Shown one piece after another: positions 59,271 through 64,000 of a DNA stretch of 64,000 nucleotides. Position 1 is the first letter of the stretch; the number at the start of each line of letters is the position of its first letter. A program made the translations under genes and the position numbers. Origin of the DNA: a virus. The stretch is taken from positions 62,001-126,000 of IMG/VR virus record IMGVR_UViG_3300046534_001374; one strand, 5' to 3'. The notes beneath the pieces are model-generated. The model ran no database searches and was not told the DNA's origin. It saw only the letters and a list, made by a program, of their open reading frames with translations.

Positions 59271-60185
59271 ATGAAACATAATTTCGAAAATCAATATCTG
59301 GATATCCTTGGAGAACTTGTCGATTATGGAGTTCTAAAAGAAAATAGAACAGGCACCAATACATATGCCTTGTTCGATAGATCTATTAGGCATGATATGT
59401 CTCTAGGTTTTCCTGCCCTGACCACTAAGAGAATCGCGTTCAAAACTCTGAAGGTTGAGCTAGAAGGCTTTATCAAAGGTATCACATCTAAAGGATGGTA
59501 TCAGGAAAGAGGTTGTCATATCTGGGATGAGTGGTGCAATCCACAGAAAGTCCCCTATGGAACTGACGAAGAAACCAAAGCTAAAATGTTGGCTGAAGAT
59601 GATCTTGGCCCCTGTATCTATGGTGCTTCGTGGCGAGGCTTTCATGATCCACAGGTTGAGTTGTCTTGGGGTATAGATGAATCAGGTAAAGAGCTTTTGA
59701 TTGATAATGGTGAATCCGTAGATCAATTTAAAAATATTGTTGACACTCTAAAAACCAATCCAGACGATAGGCGGATGGTTTGTTTAGCATGGAATCCACT
59801 AGGCTTGAAACACACAGCACTTCCCGCATGCCATCTCTGTTTTATTGTCAATGCGTTGGGCGGTAAATTAAATCTAACATGGTTACAACGCAGCGCAGAT
59901 TGGTTCTTAGGGGTTCCTCTAAATGCAGCTTTCTACGGTATGCTCTTACATCTGTTGGCCAAAGAAGCTGGGCTAGAAGAGGGTGAGCTGGTAGGTCATT
60001 TTGTAGATGTTCACTTGTATGACAATCACATCGATCAAGCAAAGATTCAACTAGAACGACATATTGATAAGACCACCCCCCAACTCGAAACAGAGAGTGG
60101 TGGAATTTTTGATTGGGATCATACCAAATCAAGCTTGTTTAATTATAAACCCCAACCTTCGATTAAAGCACCCGTAGCGGTATAA
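59271..60185 (+). CDS. thyA: Thymidylate synthase (ThyA type)
   Basis: 304 aa from ATG at 59271; longer in-frame starts lie inside the previous gene. Motifs: 'RTGTNTYALFDRSIRHDMS' (phosphate-binding Arg), 'IWDEWC', 'PCIYGASWRGF', catalytic Cys187 in 'LPACHLCF', 'LNLTWLQRSADWFLGVPLNAAFYGMLLHLLA' and 'VDVHLYDNHIDQ'. It makes dTMP from dUMP with methylene-tetrahydrofolate. Confidence 0.95.
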   Translation: MKHNFENQYLDILGELVDYGVLKENRTGTNTYALFDRSIRHDMSLGFPALTTKRIAFKTLKVELEGFIKGITSKGWYQERGCHIWDEWCNPQKVPYGTDEETKAKMLAEDDLGPCIYGASWRGFHDPQVELSWGIDESGKELLIDNGESVDQFKNIVDTLKTNPDDRRMVCLAWNPLGLKHTALPACHLCFIVNALGGKLNLTWLQRSADWFLGVPLNAAFYGMLLHLLAKEAGLEEGELVGHFVDVHLYDNHIDQAKIQLERHIDKTTPQLETESGGIFDWDHTKSSLFNYKPQPSIKAPVAV

Positions 60186-60191
60186 AAATTC

Positions 60192-60220
60192 TTGACATCT
60201 ACAAATAAGTAAGGTAGCAT
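60192..60220 (+). promoter_or_regulatory. Sigma70-like promoter of HNH gene
   Basis: TTGACA, 17-bp spacer, TAGCAT; ATG is 11 nt downstream of the -10 element, so a leader of only about 4 nt is expected. Confidence 0.6.
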
Positions 60221-60231
60221 GCATCATCATT

Positions 60232-60825
60232 ATGATCCTAAAATTAAACAAAAACTATATACCTTGTGGTATGTGTTATTGGCAAGACGCTATGCACGGC
60301 CTTTTCAAGGGTAGTTTCACGGCATTTGATATAAACCTAGAGCCAGACGGGTCTACATCGGGGTTGGGTAGAATGGATTGGTCTCAATGGATCATGAAAC
60401 CTGTCGCGAACAACAGAGAAGCTAAATACATAGGAACTGTTGATCGTAGTATAGAAATACCACAAATTATAGTAGCTGAGAATTACAAGAAAACTGTAGT
60501 AAAAACACCTACGTTAACCAAGTCTCGTATATGGGAAAGGGACAACCATACATGCGTTTACACCGGAGTTAAACTTAAAAAAAGTGAGTTGTCTGTTGAT
60601 CATATAATTCCGATATCCCGTAATGGAAAAACCTCTTGGACCAATCTCGTCACCACATCTAGAAAAATAAACTCCCTGAAATCCGATTGGCTCTTGGGTG
60701 AAATTCCTAAGAGTATTCTGGATAAAATGGGTGTTATTGAATTGGGTTTATTATATAAGCCTTATAAACCAAAATCGGGATTTGTGTTCCCAAACCCCAC
60801 ACCAGAGCAATCCATGTTCCTATAG
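60232..60825 (+). CDS. HNH endonuclease
   Basis: 197 aa. The N-terminal 'ILKLNKNYIPCGMCYWQDAMHGLFKGSFTAFDI' is the usual lead of this HNH class. The nuclease core at about 90-150 has 'IWERDNHTCVYTGVKLKKSELSVDHIIPISRNGKTSWTNLVTTSRKIN', with the D-H-I and N of HNH. It is a likely homing-type nuclease beside the terminase locus. Only one Cys of the usual zinc pairs is visible in the core. Confidence 0.8.
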   Translation: MILKLNKNYIPCGMCYWQDAMHGLFKGSFTAFDINLEPDGSTSGLGRMDWSQWIMKPVANNREAKYIGTVDRSIEIPQIIVAENYKKTVVKTPTLTKSRIWERDNHTCVYTGVKLKKSELSVDHIIPISRNGKTSWTNLVTTSRKINSLKSDWLLGEIPKSILDKMGVIELGLLYKPYKPKSGFVFPNPTPEQSMFL

Positions 60826-60867
60826 AATATCTTCTTGTTTTTATAAAAATGGCTCATAATTAATTTT

Positions 60868-61581
60868 ATGGGCCATTCTTATGAGTTAGATGAAATCGAG
60901 GAGTATGTGAAATGTAGAGATGATATATTTTATTTCTCCGAGAAATAATTGAAAATAAAACTAACTCCGAATCAGGAAAGTATCGTTGACTCATACCAGA
61001 ACCACGCCAGAGTTTTGGTTGAATGCCCTCGAAGAAGAGGTAAGTCCACCGTTAATATGGTCTGGATGATTTGGAATTTAATTTTCCAAATGAACCACAA
61101 CACAGGGTTTGTGGGTCATAATAGTCATATAAACCACTTGCTATTTAATAATATCAGGAATGTGATAGGGGAACTTCCATCGTTCCTAAAATCAAGCATC
61201 GTGTTTGTTGGAGAGAAATTAATAGAAACCAAAGATAGATCTCGATTAATACTATTCACACCAAATACAAACTCGGTTAGAGGTCTTTCTTTGGATAACT
61301 TAATTTGGGAAGAGTATGATCACATAGAATGTGAGTCTACCTACACAGAAATCCTACAAAACATAACCCCCGCTGTTACTCATAGTGGTGGTAGTATATT
61401 TATGGTCGGTGGTTATATTAAACATCACCCTGCATTATTAAAATCGGAGGGGTGGCATCAATGTAAAGTTCCACTATTCAAAGGTAACGTATCCACCTTT
61501 TCCGAAGGAAGTAAAGTTGTGAATGAACGTATTCTACAACTGGGTGGCTTGAATACATTCCTTAGAGTTGAGTTGGGGTAA
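60868..61581 (+). pseudogene. Broken terminase-large-like paralogue (ATPase half, in-frame TAA)
   Basis: A 27-codon start segment (MGHSYELDEIEEYVKCRDD...FSEK), with a TAATTA start signal 5 nt before its ATG at 60868, stops at TAA (60946-60948). The frame continues from TTG at 60949 for 210 codons. The lead resembles the intact terminase 'HILEYKRCRESIEYFAENYY', and the rest has a matching ATPase: Walker A PRRRGKST, Walker B 'LDNLIWEEYDH', 'GGSIFMVGGYI'. The nuclease half is absent. Alternatively the TTG-initiated half is a functional small ATPase, or TAA is read through. Confidence 0.6.
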
Positions 61582-61627
61582 ATAGTATAGTTTTTAAAAA
61601 AAACTATAAATTCCATATATAATTTAT

Positions 61628-63517
61628 ATGGAAGATGATAGACTGTGGGGAAAAAGCCAGATACCCGATGCCAAAATTATAACACAAAATAATTATCTAG
61701 GTAACGAAAAGTTGCTACAGAAAGGTTCGGTGATGGAGTTATTACCCGAACATATTTTGGAGTATAAGCGATGTAGAGAGTCCATTGAATACTTCGCGGA
61801 GAACTATTATACCATCCTTGTAAAGGGCACACAGAAGGAACTCATGCAGCTTTGGCCTATCCAAAGAGAGGCACTACAATTCTTCCAAGACCACAACAGG
61901 GTGGTTCTCAATGCGTCTAGGCAGACATCTAAAACTACAATGGTTGTCCTATTCATTTTATGGAAATTGATATTCTCTGACGGTATCCAACAGATCGGAT
62001 TGTTGGGAAACAAGTATGAATTGGCAAAACTAAACCTTAAAAAGGTTCAAGAAAGTTTCGAAGATCTACCGTATTTCCTTAAACCTTTCGTTGAGAAATG
62101 TAACGAAAGTGTTATTATATTGGATAACAAATGTCTATGCCGAATTACCTCTACTTCTTCTACTGCATTTCGAGGATCTACTATCACTAGTCTTATTATT
62201 GATGAAGCGGCATTCATTAATGCAAATGGACAATCGGGTCTTGATGAGGAGATTATGCAATCACTAACGCCTACATTGGAAGCAGCAGGAGATGATTCTT
62301 TTTGTATTCTAATATCAACACCCTTTGGTATGAATAATGTTTTTGCTAGATACTTCTTCAAAGCCAAGAAATATCAAAAACTTTTGCGAGACAAACCCGA
62401 TGCAACGGATGAAGACAAGAAGGGTATAAAAACAAAATACAAACCCTTTGAGATTTTATGGAGTGACCACCCAAAACGAGACCAAGACTGGTATGATGAC
62501 AGGATTATTGAGATGGGTTCGGAGCAAGCATTTTTTGTTGAATTCGGCGGCTCGTTCGATCTCGGTAGTAATCAAAAGAAGCTCTATGATAATGACTTTA
62601 AGAAAGAGGTGGAGTCTGATAAAGAAGATCCGATGTTCACCCAAACTAAAGATCTATCAGATGTAAATGACCCTAGAGATAAATCATTAAAGGTATGGGA
62701 ATATGCGGAACCAAACCACATTTACTCTGCGGGTGTTGATGTGGCAGAAGGTGTTGGCGGATGTTCTTCTACTATATGCATCACCGACATCACCGACCTA
62801 TATGACACCAAGCAAGTTGCGGAGTATGCTTGTGATTCTATTTTGGTCGAAGACTTCGCACTAGTATGTATTGATATTTTCAACAGATATAACCAATGCT
62901 ATGCCACTGTAGAGAACAACGGTAAAGGTGGTGGTGAGTTGATCACACTGCTGAAGAAGTTCCACCAGTATCCTAAATTGATATGCTACCATCATGATGA
63001 AAAAGCGAGAGATGCCATGAATAAAAACGGACAAGTTGGTATTACCAATCACCATAACACTAAAAAGAAAGTTATATCCAATGTTCGCCACTTCATTAAT
63101 AGCCGAAAACGAGGAGGTATCAGGGTAAAAACTATTACTATCAGATCCGAAAAACTTCTAGAAGAAATGGATACTTTCATCAGGCACGAAGGTTCTGGTT
63201 CGGGTAATGGTAATTGGAAACGAGAATCCCAAAGTGTTTATGACGATAGGGTTGATGCGTTTTGTTATTCGTTATTCCCACTACATCACGATATTGTGGA
63301 AAGATATTTCAATTTATCGGAACCGAAATTTGACGATGCTATGAAACCGTTTCATATTGTTTCCGAAAAGATGAAGGGTAACGGCGATACACGGAGGGAA
63401 CAAATGGCTTTACCTGCAAATAATACTACAGTCAATGTATCAATTTATTTTGGCTCTTCAAACACGCCTATAAATAACCCCGAAGATTCGGATTTAGACT
63501 GGTTGCGGAACTTTTAA
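61628..63517 (+). CDS. 17: Large terminase subunit (gp17-like)
   Basis: 629 aa (T4 gp17 is 610). ATPase: Walker A ASRQTSKT at 96-103, Walker B with DE at 192-193 ('SLIIDEAAFI'), motif III 'CILISTPFG' near 226-234. Nuclease: D371 ('AGVDVAEG'), E429 ('ATVENNGKGGGEL'), D543 ('DDRVDAF'). It packages and cuts concatemeric DNA. No Shine-Dalgarno is seen; TATAAT lies 4 nt before ATG. A terminator follows. Confidence 0.95.
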   Translation: MEDDRLWGKSQIPDAKIITQNNYLGNEKLLQKGSVMELLPEHILEYKRCRESIEYFAENYYTILVKGTQKELMQLWPIQREALQFFQDHNRVVLNASRQTSKTTMVVLFILWKLIFSDGIQQIGLLGNKYELAKLNLKKVQESFEDLPYFLKPFVEKCNESVIILDNKCLCRITSTSSTAFRGSTITSLIIDEAAFINANGQSGLDEEIMQSLTPTLEAAGDDSFCILISTPFGMNNVFARYFFKAKKYQKLLRDKPDATDEDKKGIKTKYKPFEILWSDHPKRDQDWYDDRIIEMGSEQAFFVEFGGSFDLGSNQKKLYDNDFKKEVESDKEDPMFTQTKDLSDVNDPRDKSLKVWEYAEPNHIYSAGVDVAEGVGGCSSTICITDITDLYDTKQVAEYACDSILVEDFALVCIDIFNRYNQCYATVENNGKGGGELITLLKKFHQYPKLICYHHDEKARDAMNKNGQVGITNHHNTKKKVISNVRHFINSRKRGGIRVKTITIRSEKLLEEMDTFIRHEGSGSGNGNWKRESQSVYDDRVDAFCYSLFPLHHDIVERYFNLSEPKFDDAMKPFHIVSEKMKGNGDTRREQMALPANNTTVNVSIYFGSSNTPINNPEDSDLDWLRNF

Positions 63518-63555
63518 GTTGAAAATTAAAAACCTTGCTTATTCTTAAATTCCCT

Positions 63556-63591
63556 AAAGCTCTAAAGGTTAGTCCCTTTAGAGCTTTTTTT
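63556..63591 (+). terminator. Bidirectional terminator after terminase
   Basis: Stem AAAGCTCTAAAGG / CCCTTTAGAGCTTTTTTT with a 5-nt loop. A-runs precede and T-runs follow, so it can serve the terminase from the left and the minus-strand gene ending at 63562 from the right. Confidence 0.85.
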
Positions 63592-63804
63592 GACTTCGAA
63601 GTCTAGGGATTTTAATATGTGTGAAATTGTGATTGTTTCGTCAAGTGATTGGAGTCTTTTGAGTTCTTCGCCTAAACAATCAATAAACTTGGGATCAAAT
63701 CCTCCAGCCTTTTTAATCTTTCGAGGATAGAAAACTCGTTTCTTTTCTACCCTGCTTTCTTCTTCGAGAACTTCTTTTTTAAAAATATCTTCAAACTGAC
63801 TCAT
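63562..63804 (-). CDS. Small basic hypothetical protein
   Basis: 80 aa, not recognised. Charged helical start (EDIFKKEVLEEESRVEKKRVFY), basic centre, helical end. The ATG at 63804 has TAATTA (63811-63816) 6 nt upstream, and the same palindrome serves the divergent gene at 63822. Confidence 0.55.
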   Translation of the reverse strand: MSQFEDIFKKEVLEEESRVEKKRVFYPRKIKKAGGFDPKFIDCLGEELKRLQSLDETITISHILKSLDFEVKKSSKGTNL

Positions 63805-63810
63805 GTTAAG

Positions 63811-63816
63811 TAATTA
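63811..63816. promoter_or_regulatory. Shared palindromic TAATTA between divergent starts
   Basis: One TAATTA lies 6 nt from the leftward ATG (63804) and 5 nt from the rightward GTG (63822). Because the hexamer is its own reverse complement, it can act as the start signal for both genes. Confidence 0.5.
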
Positions 63817-63821
63817 TCCTT

Positions 63822-64000
63822 GTGAAGGAGAAACAAAAAGATTTACCACAATTACCAAACCTCAGTAATAACAATTTAGAGACCTTGTTTTATGTTGATC
63901 AAGATGAAGAGGGTAACTATTTCTACGATCTTTCGGATACCATCTATGTTGAAACGGAGGGGATGAACCCGACCTATTACGTTGAGTATGATGTTCAATC
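63822..64000 (+). CDS. Partial gene, cut by window end
   Basis: At least 59 codons from a GTG start (VKEKQKDLPQLPNL...). The visible part is acidic with 'LFYVDQDEEGNYFYDLSDTIYVE', which looks like the N-terminal region of a phage structural protein, but the family is not identifiable. TAATTA lies 5 nt before GTG. Confidence 0.5.
   Translation, partial: MKEKQKDLPQLPNLSNNNLETLFYVDQDEEGNYFYDLSDTIYVETEGMNPTYYVEYDVQ

Noticed and set aside
61586-61608. TATAGTTTTT/AAAAACTATA palindrome as terminator before terminase
   Set aside because: The stem is only A/T and no T run follows on the plus strand; it may be a weak hairpin but is not supported as a terminator.
1-64000. T4-style TATAAATA late promoters
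   Set aside because: I looked upstream of the virion genes and found TAATTA more often; no convincing set of TATAAATA sites was seen.

Overview
The window is a contiguous piece of a large T4-like (myovirus-type) tailed-phage genome. It carries T4-family replication and recombination proteins (family B DNA polymerase, UvsX, DnaB-type helicase, gp32-like SSB, clamp-like protein, gp46/gp47, UvsW, RNase H-type 5' nuclease), a gp55-like late sigma factor, a gp17-like large terminase, a contractile sheath with its tube, and baseplate/hub proteins. Base composition is AT-rich. No tRNA, rRNA, CRISPR array, integrase or photosynthesis gene was seen. The host cannot be named. Shine-Dalgarno sequences are rare, yet several sigma70-like promoters (TTGAAA/TTGACA, 16-17 bp, TATAAT-like) are easy to see.

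Layout. (1) 1-10.7 kb: virion genes, mostly on the minus strand: a hub-like protein, a tape-measure-like protein, a neck-type protein, a gp26-like hub assembly protein, a beta-propeller-like protein and a tail-associated metallophosphoesterase. (2) 10.8-18.2 kb: PhoH, a Vsr/EDxHD-like homing endonuclease, a DUF1810 protein, a P-loop kinase, a GroES-like protein, a secreted double-psi barrel protein, and tail-tube-like and prohead-core-like genes. (3) 18.3-23 kb: membrane and small proteins, gp46, and a DUF4406/DUF6378-like nucleotide enzyme. (4) 23.3-44.1 kb: a long plus-strand block of replication, recombination and transcription genes, including a macro-domain protein and a MazG-like protein. 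(5) 44.1-49 kb, minus strand: a giant gp5-like spike/hub with a transglycosylase domain and a partner structural protein. (6) 49-52.4 kb: a nested lipoprotein pair, then an array of small convergent gene pairs separated by a ~111-bp repeat. (7) 52.4-64 kb: RNase H, small proteins, tube and sheath on opposite strands, thymidylate synthase, an HNH nuclease, a broken terminase-like paralogue, the large terminase, and the start of another gene.

Two features stand out. First, the ~111-bp palindromic element (five full copies, one degenerate copy, one shortened inverted copy at 5.9 kb) partitions five small-gene cassettes, and the short arms facing each other across four of these cassettes are reverse complements. 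Second, the hexamer TAATTA lies 5-7 nt before the start codon of about 19 genes on both strands, and many host-like promoters put their -10 element 5-9 nt before ATG. This suggests either widespread leaderless (or nearly leaderless) mRNAs or a non-Shine-Dalgarno start signal. In the entries below, 'TAATTA start signal' means this motif.
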